Assembly: GCA_937942435.1 (NCBI GenBank)
Contig: CALDEM010000006.1
Location: 62,001-126,000, forward strand
Reading direction: 5' to 3'
DNA length: 64,000 nt
From: an uncultured Saprospiraceae bacterium
GTDB taxonomy: Bacteria; Bacteroidota; Bacteroidia; Chitinophagales; Saprospiraceae
Part shown: piece by piece, positions 1-9,366 of the stretch
How the letters are laid out: each line of letters begins with the position of its first letter
Position numbering within the stretch: position 1 is the stretch's first letter
The notes under the pieces: model-generated
The model's database searches: none
What the model saw: only the letters and a program-made list of their open reading frames with translations
Told to the model about the DNA's origin: nothing
Program-made: the position numbers and the translations under genes

Positions 1-154
1 AAAAGTAATGGAGATATAATTCATCAGATCAATGTTTTTAGCTTTGTCAAAAGTAAAATTGTCTAAATTATAATTTTACTAAAGATCAGTTAAAACATAG
101 TTAAACGGCATTAAATTAAGCCAAAGCAAGCTTATTTAGTAGTTTAATCACCAT

Positions 155-1585
155 ATGGAGAAACGCACCATCCAGGCTATCATTATACTTATGAGTGTTG
201 CACTCATGGGAATCTGTATCATTCAGTTTTATTGGTTAAAAAATGGAATTGATCTTGAAGCTCAAAATTTTGATAACCAGGTCCGTTACTCACTAAACCG
301 AGTAAAACAAAATCTTGAAGACGACGCGAATGAGCTTGAAAATCTAAATCGTTCTATAGAGCGCAGTCAGGTATCCATCTTTGATAACGGTAAGGATCCA
401 CTTAAAAAAATAATTAAACCGAGTCTAGACGACTACAGAAGAGATAAGATAGAATCCCAAGTGGCCAACATAGCATGGTTGCTTAATCCAGAATATGCAC
501 TTGCCTCTATCTCTCCTCCAGATCTGAGTAGATATCTGCGAGTCGAACTATTGAGTCAAGGTATAGACTTGAACTATGACTTTGGGGTGTTTTCTAATGA
601 GGATAAAGATTATATCATCACGAATGGAAAGTTTAATGTCGTAAATGTTAGTGGAAACTCAAGTGATGGCGGAGTAGCCACACGCCTTTCACAATCCATG
701 TATCAGGTCAATCTGTTTGATAGTGAGGGCAGAACGACAGTTGGATCTCTTAGGATTTTCTTCCCGCAGAAGACATCATTTCTGCTAAAATCAGTATTGC
801 CTGCTTTGATTAGCTCCATACTTCTGACTGGACTCATACTTTTCTGCTTTGTATATACCATCAATGTCATCTTAACTCAGAAGAAAGTGTCTTTGATGAA
901 GACTGATTTTATCAATAATATGACTCATGAGTTCAAAACTCCGATCGCAACTATATCTCTTGCTGCGGATTCTATCGGCAACCCCATGGTTAAGAGCAAT
1001 GAAAAAATGATAGACAGATATGCTGATATCATTAAGCAAGAGAATAAGCGCATGCTCACTCAAGTTGAAAAAGTCTTACAGATCGCTCGACTTGACAAGA
1101 AAGACTTCACGTTAAAGTTAGTAGATATCAATCTCAACGACCAAGTAACAATAGCTGTCGAAAACACTAGATTGAGGGTCAATCAAAGAGATGGCAATAT
1201 CCAAGCTCATCTAAGGGCAAAGAATGCCAAGGTCATAGGAGATGAAAATCATATCAGCAATGTACTTCATAATCTGCTGGACAATGCGATAAAATATTCG
1301 CCGGAGCCACCTGATATAACGATCACAACTCGTGATGTCGCTAACGGCATAGAAATCACTGTTGAGGATAAAGGCATCGGCATGTCTAAAGAGGACTTAA
1401 AGAGAATATTTGAGAAATTTTACAGAGTTAGTACTGGAAACCTTCATGATGTAAAGGGTTTTGGGCTTGGACTAAGCTATGTTAAAGCCATAACTGATGC
1501 TCATAAAGGAAAGATAAAAGCACAAAGTGAATTGGGAAAGGGTAGCAGTTTTACTGTTTATCTACCTCATGATCTTAACTTGTGA
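155..1585 (+). CDS. Sensor histidine kinase, membrane-bound
   Basis: This 476-residue protein is an inner-membrane two-component sensor. Membrane segments at about residues 8-28 and 214-240 flank an extracytoplasmic sensor region of about 185 residues that I do not recognise. The HisKA H-box (THEFKTP) places the phospho-accepting histidine at H258. The ATPase domain follows, with the N-box asparagine at N377, the DKGIGM box starting at D405 and a GFGLGLSY lid motif near the C-terminus. All catalytic boxes are intact. The response regulator begins 83 bp downstream on the same strand, so the two are a cognate pair. Overall architecture resembles Bacteroides RprX, but the ligand cannot be inferred. 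An exact TAGCTTTG -7-like sequence lies at 39-46 without a recognisable -33 element. Confidence 0.93.
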   Translation: MEKRTIQAIIILMSVALMGICIIQFYWLKNGIDLEAQNFDNQVRYSLNRVKQNLEDDANELENLNRSIERSQVSIFDNGKDPLKKIIKPSLDDYRRDKIESQVANIAWLLNPEYALASISPPDLSRYLRVELLSQGIDLNYDFGVFSNEDKDYIITNGKFNVVNVSGNSSDGGVATRLSQSMYQVNLFDSEGRTTVGSLRIFFPQKTSFLLKSVLPALISSILLTGLILFCFVYTINVILTQKKVSLMKTDFINNMTHEFKTPIATISLAADSIGNPMVKSNEKMIDRYADIIKQENKRMLTQVEKVLQIARLDKKDFTLKLVDINLNDQVTIAVENTRLRVNQRDGNIQAHLRAKNAKVIGDENHISNVLHNLLDNAIKYSPEPPDITITTRDVANGIEITVEDKGIGMSKEDLKRIFEKFYRVSTGNLHDVKGFGLGLSYVKAITDAHKGKIKAQSELGKGSSFTVYLPHDLNL

Positions 1586-1668
1586 AATAATTCTTAATAT
1601 TAATTGATAAAAAAAGTGACTTCTCAGTCATTCCTGCATCTAAATTTAATACCAAACGTAAAACTGCT

Positions 1669-2391
1669 ATGCCGCAACAGAAGATCTTACTTGTTGAGGA
1701 CGATAGAAATTTTGGGGATGTACTACGCTCTTATCTAGAAATGCATCAATATGATGTAACACTTGCCACTGATGGTGAGGCTGGATATAACACGTACAAG
1801 AGTGGAAAGTATGATCTCTGTATTCTAGACGTCATGATGCCTAAGAAAGATGGATTCACACTTGGTCGAGAGATCAAAGAAGACAATGCTGATGTACCGG
1901 TAATATTTTTAACAGCCAAATCACTAAAAGAAGATGTTATCGATGGATTCAAAATAGGAGCCGACGATTATATCACAAAACCTTTCAATAGCGAAGAGCT
2001 GTTATACCGCGTACAAGCTGTTCTGAAAAGAACTACAATTCCTGCCAATCCTCATGCTGATAAGAAGGAATTTACCATTGGCAACTTCGTATTCAATTAT
2101 CCATTACGAATCCTAACTTTTGATCCAGAAGGAGAAAAAGAAAAGGACAAACTATCACCTAAAGAAGCTCACTTATTGAGATTGTTCTGTCTACATAAGA
2201 ACAATGTCTTATCTAGATCAGAAGCTCTTGTTGAGATATGGGAAGAGGACAATTACTTTACTGCACGAAGTATGGATGTCTTTGTAACTAAGTTACGTAA
2301 GTATCTAAAGAAAGACAACAACTTAGAGATCGTAAACATCCATGGTAATGGCTTTAGATTGATAGATAAAACAGAGGTTGAAGACTATTGA
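1669..2391 (+). CDS. OmpR-family response regulator
   Basis: The protein is a 240-residue DNA-binding response regulator. The N-terminal receiver domain (about residues 4-120) has the acidic pocket E10-D11-D12, the phosphorylated aspartate D54 in ILDVMMP, and the conserved lysine K104 in TKPF. The C-terminal winged helix (about 135-236) is of the OmpR/PhoB type, with the SPKEAHLLRLF segment and the recognition region RSMDVFVTKLRKYL. It lies directly downstream of the histidine kinase and should be its output partner. Its regulon is unknown. The stop codon sits inside a perfect inverted repeat. Family assignment is secure; a specific orthologue name (RprY-like) is only a resemblance. Confidence 0.94.
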   Translation: MPQQKILLVEDDRNFGDVLRSYLEMHQYDVTLATDGEAGYNTYKSGKYDLCILDVMMPKKDGFTLGREIKEDNADVPVIFLTAKSLKEDVIDGFKIGADDYITKPFNSEELLYRVQAVLKRTTIPANPHADKKEFTIGNFVFNYPLRILTFDPEGEKEKDKLSPKEAHLLRLFCLHKNNVLSRSEALVEIWEEDNYFTARSMDVFVTKLRKYLKKDNNLEIVNIHGNGFRLIDKTEVEDY

Positions 2392-2399
2392 TAGTCTTC
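2380..2399 (+). terminator. Inverted repeat spanning the response regulator stop codon
   Basis: A perfect 9-bp inverted repeat (GAAGACTAT / ATAGTCTTC) with a 2-nt centre surrounds the TGA stop at 2389-2391. A run of nine T residues follows at 2423-2431, about 23 nt after the stem. That spacing is too long for a classical intrinsic terminator, so this may be a 3-prime stabilising hairpin or a weak terminator between convergent genes. Confidence 0.35.
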
Positions 2400-2429
2400 T
2401 AAATCTCTATAACGTCGTACTCTTTTTTT

Positions 2430-3182
2430 TTACCCTATGCTTGCTTTTTGGCAGGCCATTGCTGCTCCTGTGATACCGGCGTCATTGCCCATGGCAGCAT
2501 GGACTACTTCGGTGTCTACACTTATGTATTGGCCAAACTTGGTATCATAATACTTGCTAACGCCCCCTCCAAGAATGATTAAATCAGGGCTAATCAAGAG
2601 ATCGATATGATTTAGATATGTGTTCACTTCTTTGCCCCATTCTTTCCAAGATAGATCTTTGCGTTTTCTGGCCCCATTAGAAGCATAATGTTCAAACACA
2701 CTCTTCTTATAGAGCAAATGACCAAACTCAGAATTAGGAAACAACTTACCATCTAAGTGTACACCTGAACCTATGCCTGTACCAAGCGTAATCAGTACGA
2801 CTGTGCCCATACGCCCTTTGCCCTTGCCATGAGTCATCTCGGCAACAGCTGCTGCATCTGCGTCATTTACGAAAGTGACATCACTACTTGTATGCTCTTT
2901 GAAGAATTCGCTTAAGTTGAGGTTCAACCATCCATTATCAATGTTGGCAGCAGAATGACAGACACCATTCTTGATGATAGATGGAAAACCGCAGCCAAAG
3001 GGTTTCCCTCTCCAGTTCATATCATCTATCAGTTGATTAATGACAACCATAACACGCTCAGGTGTACTAGGTTGAGGTGTGCCGTACTTTATCTTTTTGG
3101 TGACAAACTCCCCTTTTTCTGTATCTACAATGGCACCTTTAATACCGGTACCACCTACATCAATTCCTAAAATTTCTGCCAT
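2430..3182 (-). CDS. ppgK: Polyphosphate glucokinase (ROK family)
   Basis: This 250-residue cytoplasmic sugar kinase of the ROK superfamily most resembles strictly polyphosphate-dependent glucokinase, which phosphorylates glucose to glucose 6-phosphate using inorganic polyphosphate. Evidence: the phosphate-binding loop GIDVGGTGIKGA at residues 6-17, the catalytic segment VNDADAAAVAE, the second phosphate loop LGTGIGSG, the ELGH-like SEFGHL, and the PPGK-type stretch HYASNGARKRKDLSWKEW followed by LIILGGGVSKYYD. Length matches the family (about 250-260). It converges on the response regulator gene and is followed upstream by the cyclophilin genes. Polyphosphate versus ATP preference is inferred from similarity; an ATP-using ROK glucokinase is the alternative. 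Confidence 0.8.
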   Translation of the reverse strand: MAEILGIDVGGTGIKGAIVDTEKGEFVTKKIKYGTPQPSTPERVMVVINQLIDDMNWRGKPFGCGFPSIIKNGVCHSAANIDNGWLNLNLSEFFKEHTSSDVTFVNDADAAAVAEMTHGKGKGRMGTVVLITLGTGIGSGVHLDGKLFPNSEFGHLLYKKSVFEHYASNGARKRKDLSWKEWGKEVNTYLNHIDLLISPDLIILGGGVSKYYDTKFGQYISVDTEVVHAAMGNDAGITGAAMACQKASIG

Positions 3183-3226
3183 GATGGACGATTCCTTTTT
3201 TCTTTTCTGATGACGTAGCTGTGCTA

Positions 3227-4117
3227 CTACTTGATGACAGTTATCTTCATAGTCACATCTTCTTCAGGACGATCGCCTGGCAACGTTCTTACAGCAGCTA
3301 TCTTATCGATGACATCTAACCCTTCGATGACTTGACCAAAGACCGTGTAGTCTTGATCTAAGAAAGGGACCCCTCCATTCTCCTCATAAGTTGATAGTAC
3401 GTCCTCAGGATAGTTGATACCAAGTCGCGCTTCTTGTTGCTTCAGATTAGCTACTTGTACTGGCTTGCCTTGCACGATGTAAAATTGGGACCCACTCGAT
3501 TTTTTCATTGGATTAGACGGGCCGCCTACTCTCGCTGCAGCCAATGCACCTTTTGTATGAGCAACCTGAGGGATTATCTCAGCGTCTATCTGATATCCAG
3601 GACCACCTGAACCAAGTCTCACCGATTGATCAGCGCCTCGTGACTGTGGGTCTCCACCTTGGACCATAAAGCCTGATATCACTCTATGAAACAATAGGTC
3701 ATTATAAAAACCTTCTTCCGCAAGTTTTACAAAGTTATCACGATGCTTAGGAGTTGCATCGTATAACTCCGCAATCATCAACCCATGATTTGTTTCAATC
3801 TTTACTAAACACTTTTCTGGTGCTTCCACAAATATTTCTTTTTTAACTTCTTTAATTTTATTACCCGCTGTTCCTTTAAGAGTCACTACATAGTTACCTG
3901 AAAGATAGTATGTGTGATTGGGTGCACTATCCTGAGATGTAACCCCATCTCCGAAGTCCCACTCAAAGGCTTCGCAATTAGTTTCATCTAATTCGAAAGC
4001 AAACTTAGCAGGAACATTGGTTTTTGTTGGCTCTTTAACCATAAATCCTAAAGTTGTCTTTGAACAAGATCCTAGGATCAAACAACTAATTAGTAAAAGA
4101 TACTTGTAATCTATCAT
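3227..4117 (-). CDS. Cyclophilin-type peptidyl-prolyl isomerase lipoprotein with PKD domain
   Basis: This is a 296-residue periplasm-facing lipoprotein. I place the start at 4117 because the resulting N-terminus is a clean lipoprotein signal (LLISCLILGSC, lipobox cysteine near residue 16) and lies 1 bp after the stop of the upstream gene. A start at 4141 would overlap that gene and put charged residues ahead of the signal. A PKD domain (WDFGDG, then HTYYLSGNYVVTL) occupies about residues 25-95. The cyclophilin domain fills the rest, with FHRVISGFMVQGGDP and SGSQFYIV. It catalyses cis-trans isomerisation of prolyl bonds. It is the tandem paralogue of the next gene upstream; the PKD domain is what distinguishes it and may mediate protein or glycan contact. 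Confidence 0.88.
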   Translation of the reverse strand: MIDYKYLLLISCLILGSCSKTTLGFMVKEPTKTNVPAKFAFELDETNCEAFEWDFGDGVTSQDSAPNHTYYLSGNYVVTLKGTAGNKIKEVKKEIFVEAPEKCLVKIETNHGLMIAELYDATPKHRDNFVKLAEEGFYNDLLFHRVISGFMVQGGDPQSRGADQSVRLGSGGPGYQIDAEIIPQVAHTKGALAAARVGGPSNPMKKSSGSQFYIVQGKPVQVANLKQQEARLGINYPEDVLSTYEENGGVPFLDQDYTVFGQVIEGLDVIDKIAAVRTLPGDRPEEDVTMKITVIK

Positions 4118-4118
4118 A

Positions 4119-4769
4119 TTAACCTTTGGTGATTCTGACATTCATTTTTACATCTTGCAAGGGACGATCTCTTCCATCTTTAGGCACTGCCGCTATCTTA
4201 TCTAATACGTCAAAACCCTCTATCAACTCTCCAAATACAGTATAATCCATATCTAACTGAGGCGTACCACCTAACTCTATATACTTGGATACTTGAGCTT
4301 CATTATAGGTGATTCCTTTTTGTCTAGCCCAACCATCAAGGGTAGCTTTTGTAAGTGGTGTACCGTGTACTATGTAGAATTGGGATCCACTCGATTCTCT
4401 ATTGGGGTTTACATTGTCAGGTGTTCTAGCCGCAGCTAAGGTACCCTTGAAGTGTGGCGCCGCTATCTTGGCTGGGATGGTATATCCCGGGCCACCATTG
4501 CCCAGAGGTGATCCGGCAGGTGCGTCTCTCGAGTTGGGATCACCACCTTGGATCATAAAACCACTCATGACCCTATGAAAGAGAAGCCCATCATAAAAGT
4601 CTTCTTCCGCTAACTTTATGAAGTTATCCCTATGCGCTGGTGTCGAATCGTACAGCTTAGCCTTCATGATACCGAAGTCAGTCTCTATGACAACTACAGT
4701 ATCCTGCTGACCACATGACATAAGTAGTATGCTAATTAAAAAGGAAAATAAGATGGTATTATTCGTCAT
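4119..4769 (-). CDS. Cyclophilin-type peptidyl-prolyl isomerase lipoprotein
   Basis: This 216-residue lipoprotein has a signal peptide ending in LLMSC (lipidated cysteine about residue 19) followed almost directly by a complete cyclophilin domain: FHRVMSGFMIQGGDP carries the active-site arginine, and SGSQFYIVHG forms the binding groove. An insertion with TKATLDGWARQKGITY before the final strands is shared with its neighbour, showing they arose by tandem duplication. It presumably assists folding of exported proteins in the periplasm. It overlaps the small upstream gene by 11 bp, suggesting one transcript covering 3227-5130. Confidence 0.9.
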   Translation of the reverse strand: MTNNTILFSFLISILLMSCGQQDTVVVIETDFGIMKAKLYDSTPAHRDNFIKLAEEDFYDGLLFHRVMSGFMIQGGDPNSRDAPAGSPLGNGGPGYTIPAKIAAPHFKGTLAAARTPDNVNPNRESSGSQFYIVHGTPLTKATLDGWARQKGITYNEAQVSKYIELGGTPQLDMDYTVFGELIEGFDVLDKIAAVPKDGRDRPLQDVKMNVRITKG

Positions 4770-5130
4770 AAGTCAATGATGGTGTTAATGATGATGTGTC
4801 GAAGTAGTTGATTACACATTCTTTTAAGAGTCGCTCTTGCGCTTTCTCACCTTCTGCAGGCACTGTTCTCACTTGCCTGAAGTGAGGCCATCCCTCATCG
4901 TCTTTTCCAACATAGTCGAAGTACCCGTCCATTGATAGAAGGTGGCATGTTGCTACATGCATGAGATCTTGTTTTTCTTCTTTCGTGAAAGAAGTTCTAA
5001 CGACGTTGGCTTCTTGGATACCAATCAAGAGCAGAATAATCTGTAGATCTGGTAGACCGTCTTGCCCCATAGCATCTTTTACAAGGTGCCGGATCCGAAG
5101 CCAATCAAAATCCATCTGCCAATCCTCCAT
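4759..5130 (-). CDS. Conserved hypothetical protein, cytosolic
   Basis: I do not recognise a named domain. The protein (123 residues from the chosen start at 5130; a longer form from 5175 would add 15 hydrophobic residues) lacks a signal or membrane segment and is rich in acidic and aromatic residues. The central LPDLQIILLLIGIQEA and KEEKQDLMHVATCHLLS helices, followed by a DGYFDYVGKDDEGWPHF stretch, recall a small uncharacterised family I associate with Bacteroidota genomes. It overlaps the downstream cyclophilin gene by 11 bp, so translation is probably coupled. No function is proposed. Confidence 0.7.
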   Translation of the reverse strand: MEDWQMDFDWLRIRHLVKDAMGQDGLPDLQIILLLIGIQEANVVRTSFTKEEKQDLMHVATCHLLSMDGYFDYVGKDDEGWPHFRQVRTVPAEGEKAQERLLKECVINYFDTSSLTPSLTYDE

Positions 5131-5210
5131 ATAAAAATTAAGAAACAAATATACCCTATCTAATCCTCCATACAAAAGATAAGAGGTCCATTACTCAACA
5201 ATTATCAGTT

Positions 5211-6434
5211 CTACTCCATACGAACGTAAGCAGATACCTGAGCTGCTCTGAGCGCAGCTGGGATAGAAGCCAATATGCCTAATATCAGTACAGTAATCAT
5301 AACAACGACTACATCAAAAACATGCATCTCCATTGGGTAATTAGTAATGGAAAATCCATCAGGCACAGTCAATATACCCACGTTCTTCTGCAAGATGTAA
5401 AACAAGCCAGAGAATGCAATTCCTATCAAAAAACCGACTGAACTGATCATAGCACCTTCCATCAAAAAGATCTTTCTCACCATACTCTTGGTAGCTCCAT
5501 AACTCTGAAGCACTGATATGTCCTTGCGCTTCTCAAGTACAATCATCCATAAACAACCGATCACATTGAATATGATCAATATCAATGTAAAGCTGAAGAT
5601 GAGATAGGAAGACCACTTCTCGATATTCATAATCTTTAAGATGGACGCTTCTTGTTGTAGGCGATCAGCGATTGTATATGTTTCTGCTGGGAAGAGGGTC
5701 GCCATCGACTTCTCTATATTGCTTGGACTATAAGATGAATCTACCTTTACTTCAAGTGCTGACACTTGGTTTCTAAGATCGAGCAATCCTGATGCTAATT
5801 CATAATCTATTATGATATAGCGATAGTCTTTCTCATTTTTTATAGAGAACACGCCAGAGACCAAAAGTCCTCTTGTTTTAAAATCTCGATCTAATGGGCC
5901 TCTCTTTTTTCTATTGGGAACAGAGATCCTCAGTGACTCGATCTTACTGGACAGTGAGATGTTAAGCGTGTTGTAGACGCCATTTCCTATAATCGCATAA
6001 TATTGACCTTTGTCTCCCTGCAGGCTGACAGTTCCTTCGCGTAGGGCATTCTTCAGATCGGTAACATCATTAAACTTGGTATCAACACCTTTCATGATGC
6101 CTATCATCTGCTTGCTGTTGTACTCAAAGTGTGCCACTTCTTCAATAACCTTCGAGACAGACTCTACTCCGGGTAAGCTTTCTAATTTATCAAAAGCATC
6201 TTTGTCGTCTTGGAAGAACTTTCCTTCATTGAGCGTTATCTTGTAATCAGGATTATAATGATCAAGATTGCTTGTTGTCAGAAGTTCAAATCCATTAAAG
6301 ACTGACATAATCAATATCAATGCTGCTGTACCTATCGCAATGCCTAAGGCAGAGATCCCTGTTATGATGTTGATGGCATTGGTACTCTTTTTTCCAAAGA
6401 GATACCGCCGAGCGATTTGGAAAGACACATTCAT
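5211..6434 (-). CDS. FtsX/LolC-LolE-like ABC transporter permease
   Basis: This 407-residue inner-membrane protein has the MacB/FtsX permease layout: an N-terminal membrane helix (about residues 18-48, INIITGISALGIAIGTAA), a large periplasmic domain (about 50-270), then three C-terminal membrane helices (about 275-400) with the conserved coupling segment EKRKDISVLQSYGA. LolC/LolE proteins of this family extract lipoproteins from the inner membrane for transfer to the outer membrane, which fits the many lipoproteins here. No ATPase subunit is encoded next to it, so it must use a LolD-like ATPase from elsewhere. The start at 6434 gives the expected amphipathic N-terminus (NVSFQIARRYLFGKKS). Confidence 0.87.
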   Translation of the reverse strand: MNVSFQIARRYLFGKKSTNAINIITGISALGIAIGTAALILIMSVFNGFELLTTSNLDHYNPDYKITLNEGKFFQDDKDAFDKLESLPGVESVSKVIEEVAHFEYNSKQMIGIMKGVDTKFNDVTDLKNALREGTVSLQGDKGQYYAIIGNGVYNTLNISLSSKIESLRISVPNRKKRGPLDRDFKTRGLLVSGVFSIKNEKDYRYIIIDYELASGLLDLRNQVSALEVKVDSSYSPSNIEKSMATLFPAETYTIADRLQQEASILKIMNIEKWSSYLIFSFTLILIIFNVIGCLWMIVLEKRKDISVLQSYGATKSMVRKIFLMEGAMISSVGFLIGIAFSGLFYILQKNVGILTVPDGFSITNYPMEMHVFDVVVVMITVLILGILASIPAALRAAQVSAYVRME

Positions 6435-6455
6435 TGATGGACCAATGATAAGTAA

Positions 6456-9365
6456 TTATTCTATCTCCATCGCATCATAGATCACACTCTGGATCTTAGG
6501 TCTATAATCACCCTTACCCAACTTGTTGTTATTCATCGTTGGGTAGGTACGATTGGATAAGAATATGTAAATAATGTCATGATCAGGATCTGCAAAAGCC
6601 GCTGTACCCGTAAAGCCCAAGTGACCGAAAGTATTTCTACTGGCCTTTTCTGACATGTTGGGTTTTTTGTCAGCATCCAACTCCTTCATGTCAAAGCCTA
6701 TCCCTCTTCTCGACGATCGCCAGTGTCTCTGAGTATAGTAATCTATGGTCTTAGGTTGTATATACTGACGCCCCCCGTAATAGCCATTGTTCAATAACAT
6801 CTGCATCATAATCGAAAGCTCCAGACTATTAGAAAACAAACCGGCATGACCACTTACTCCACCTAACATGGCAGCGCCCATATCATGTACAGTACCTTGC
6901 ACCACTTCGTTACGCCAATACTGGTCAAACTCTGATGGCGGAATCTTTGTTTTATCAAATATTCTATAAGGGTTGAACAAGGTCTTCCTCAGACCAATTG
7001 GTCTATATATGTTCATCTCTGCATATCCATCTACTTCATAGTTTGAGATGTTTTTTATAGTTCTATTTAGTATATAGAAAGCAAGATCGCTATACCTATA
7101 ATTAGTATTGTCTCTCAACGAAGAAGAAAAAATACTTCTCCATATAGTATCTGGATAATCCGATCTCAAGTACAAATTAGGCGTGACCATCACATCAAAA
7201 CCTGGTGTTGACTGTCTTCGATAATAATCCTCAGATATTTTAGTAGACTTTTCTCCATCCAATGTATTTTTATAAAATGGAATCCAACCTGCAAGTCCTG
7301 CAACATGTGACATCAAGTCTTCATAAATCATAGTTGCCTTAGTGGTTGTGTCTTCTTCTGGCACGTATTGGGAAACAGGGTCATGAATATCAAATAATCC
7401 TTGATCTTGCAAATGCATCATACTAACAGTAGAGGCCATAATCTTTGTAACTGAAGCTACATCGTAGATATCATCAACTTTGACTTTTGTTTTCTTATCA
7501 TAAGTATGATATCCAAAAGCCTTATGGTATACGATCTTATTATTTTTAGCTACAAGTACTTGACAACCAGGTGCTGCTTTTTCAGCGATCATTTCATTTA
7601 CAATCTCCTCTATACGTTGGAGCGTATCTGAGTTTAGTCCAACAGCTTCTGGGATTGCAAAACCTATTCTATTAAGATTTGGAATATTGATGCCATGTCC
7701 GGCTTTATACTTCTCATTAGCTGTAACAGGCAACTTCCCAGTTATATCAATTGATCCAAAGATTGCTTGTGCTGCTGCTTCTTGCGCCAACTCATCTTCT
7801 TCATAGGCGACCATCATAGTCGGTATCAGCTCAAAATGCTTCAACGCATAAGGTGATCCAAATAAAGTCACGATTACTTTTGTTCTTCCTGCGAGCTGAT
7901 GTATAAAGTCAATCTGCTGCTGATTGAGTCCAAAGTTGTTTTTAGACAATCGGCTCATATCATGCACTGATATCATCACTACATCATGATATTCTAATTG
8001 TTGGAGTCGCTGACTGTATACAGAAGATGCTGCATCTTTTGGAATATTATAATCATCAATGTCAACGTAAGAATGCATCCTCATTTGAAATGGTGTAATG
8101 TTACTAGACCCCAAGCTCACGCTTCCATACTTTACATCAGACAACTCTGTCAACGGCAGTGCACCTTGCGTATTACTAACAAGTGTTATCGCTTTTTCAT
8201 ATATTTTTGATTTTAAAACTTGAGCATCCGGATGATTAAGTTCATCCATAAGATTGTCAGTTATTGCGTAAGCCTTACTTCTGTTTAATCCAAGGTCAAA
8301 CTTTGCACCGAGTATCCGTCTTACACTGGCCTCTAATCTTTCTATAGAGATCACTCCATCTTCTACAGCTTTTTTAATTTGAGCAAATCCCTTATTAATA
8401 TCTTCTGGGAGAAGGATGATATCATTGCCTGCCAAGAAAGCTGCCACGTCTGCTTCTCCAGGCGGATAGTGCTTAGTAATTGCCTTCATCTCCATACCGT
8501 CAGTATAGATCAATCCTTCAAAGCCCAACTCTTCTCTAAGTAATTGTGTAGCTACTCTATCTGAAACGGTCGTTGGCTTATTAGGTCGATCATCCAAAGC
8601 CGGCACTTGTAGGTGCGCCACCATAATCGATGATATCCCTTGCTTGATCATCATCTGAAATGGAAACAGCTCTATACTATCTAATCGTTGTCTATTATGA
8701 GGGATGACAGGTAGATCAAAGTGAGAATCGGTGCCGGTATCTCCATGACCTGGAAAATGCTTTGCACATGCTAAAACATCTGCATCTTGCAAGCCTTTCA
8801 TATATGCATATGATTTGGCAGCTACATTAAAGCGGTCTTCGCCAAACGATCTAACATTGATAACGGGATTGTCAGGATTGTTGTTAACATCTACATCAGG
8901 CGCAAAGTTAACAGTAACGCCTGCTCTTCTGCATTGTCTTCCAACCTCCTTGCCCATTAAGTATATAAGTTGATGGTCATTGATTGCTCCAATAGTCATC
9001 TGCTTGGGAAAACTAATAACCTCTTTAGGAAATCTCATGCCTAGTCCCCACTCTGCATCCATGCTTATCATAAGTGGTATATCAGACAAGTTTTGATATT
9101 CATTAACCAATTGAGCTTGCTTGAGGGGTGTTCCTTGGAAAAAACAAGCACCACCTACTTTGTATTTTTTAATTTGATCCTTTACACTTTTGATATGAGC
9201 TGGGTCATTTTTAGAAAAAGCTCTGATGACAAATACCTGACCGATCTTCTCATCGACCGTCATCTTTGACAAAGTAGACTCTACCCAAGCATCTTTCTCA
9301 GTTTGTTGAGCATATGAAGTTATGCCAAACACCATGAGTAAAAAAGATATCAATACACGTTTCAT
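6456..9365 (-). CDS. Glycoside hydrolase family 3 / serine beta-lactamase-like fusion
   Basis: This exported 969-residue two-enzyme protein has a signal peptide (MKRVLISFLLMVFGITSYAQ). The start at 9365 lies 1 bp after the upstream stop; longer in-frame starts would put about 26 residues ahead of the signal. The GH3 half (about residues 25-560) has the NagZ-type signature KHFPGHGDTGTDSH at 202-215 and the nucleophile D289 in YTDGMEM. The C-terminal half (about 600-965) is a class C beta-lactamase/esterase fold with the SVTK catalytic tetrad at S638, a YSD second motif and HLGFTGT. The pairing suggests N-acetylglucosaminidase plus D-Ala peptidase or esterase activity on peptidoglycan. This architecture is known in Bacteroidota; the substrate is inferred. 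Confidence 0.9.
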   Translation of the reverse strand: MKRVLISFLLMVFGITSYAQQTEKDAWVESTLSKMTVDEKIGQVFVIRAFSKNDPAHIKSVKDQIKKYKVGGACFFQGTPLKQAQLVNEYQNLSDIPLMISMDAEWGLGMRFPKEVISFPKQMTIGAINDHQLIYLMGKEVGRQCRRAGVTVNFAPDVDVNNNPDNPVINVRSFGEDRFNVAAKSYAYMKGLQDADVLACAKHFPGHGDTGTDSHFDLPVIPHNRQRLDSIELFPFQMMIKQGISSIMVAHLQVPALDDRPNKPTTVSDRVATQLLREELGFEGLIYTDGMEMKAITKHYPPGEADVAAFLAGNDIILLPEDINKGFAQIKKAVEDGVISIERLEASVRRILGAKFDLGLNRSKAYAITDNLMDELNHPDAQVLKSKIYEKAITLVSNTQGALPLTELSDVKYGSVSLGSSNITPFQMRMHSYVDIDDYNIPKDAASSVYSQRLQQLEYHDVVMISVHDMSRLSKNNFGLNQQQIDFIHQLAGRTKVIVTLFGSPYALKHFELIPTMMVAYEEDELAQEAAAQAIFGSIDITGKLPVTANEKYKAGHGINIPNLNRIGFAIPEAVGLNSDTLQRIEEIVNEMIAEKAAPGCQVLVAKNNKIVYHKAFGYHTYDKKTKVKVDDIYDVASVTKIMASTVSMMHLQDQGLFDIHDPVSQYVPEEDTTTKATMIYEDLMSHVAGLAGWIPFYKNTLDGEKSTKISEDYYRRQSTPGFDVMVTPNLYLRSDYPDTIWRSIFSSSLRDNTNYRYSDLAFYILNRTIKNISNYEVDGYAEMNIYRPIGLRKTLFNPYRIFDKTKIPPSEFDQYWRNEVVQGTVHDMGAAMLGGVSGHAGLFSNSLELSIMMQMLLNNGYYGGRQYIQPKTIDYYTQRHWRSSRRGIGFDMKELDADKKPNMSEKASRNTFGHLGFTGTAAFADPDHDIIYIFLSNRTYPTMNNNKLGKGDYRPKIQSVIYDAMEIE

Positions 9366-9366
9366 T

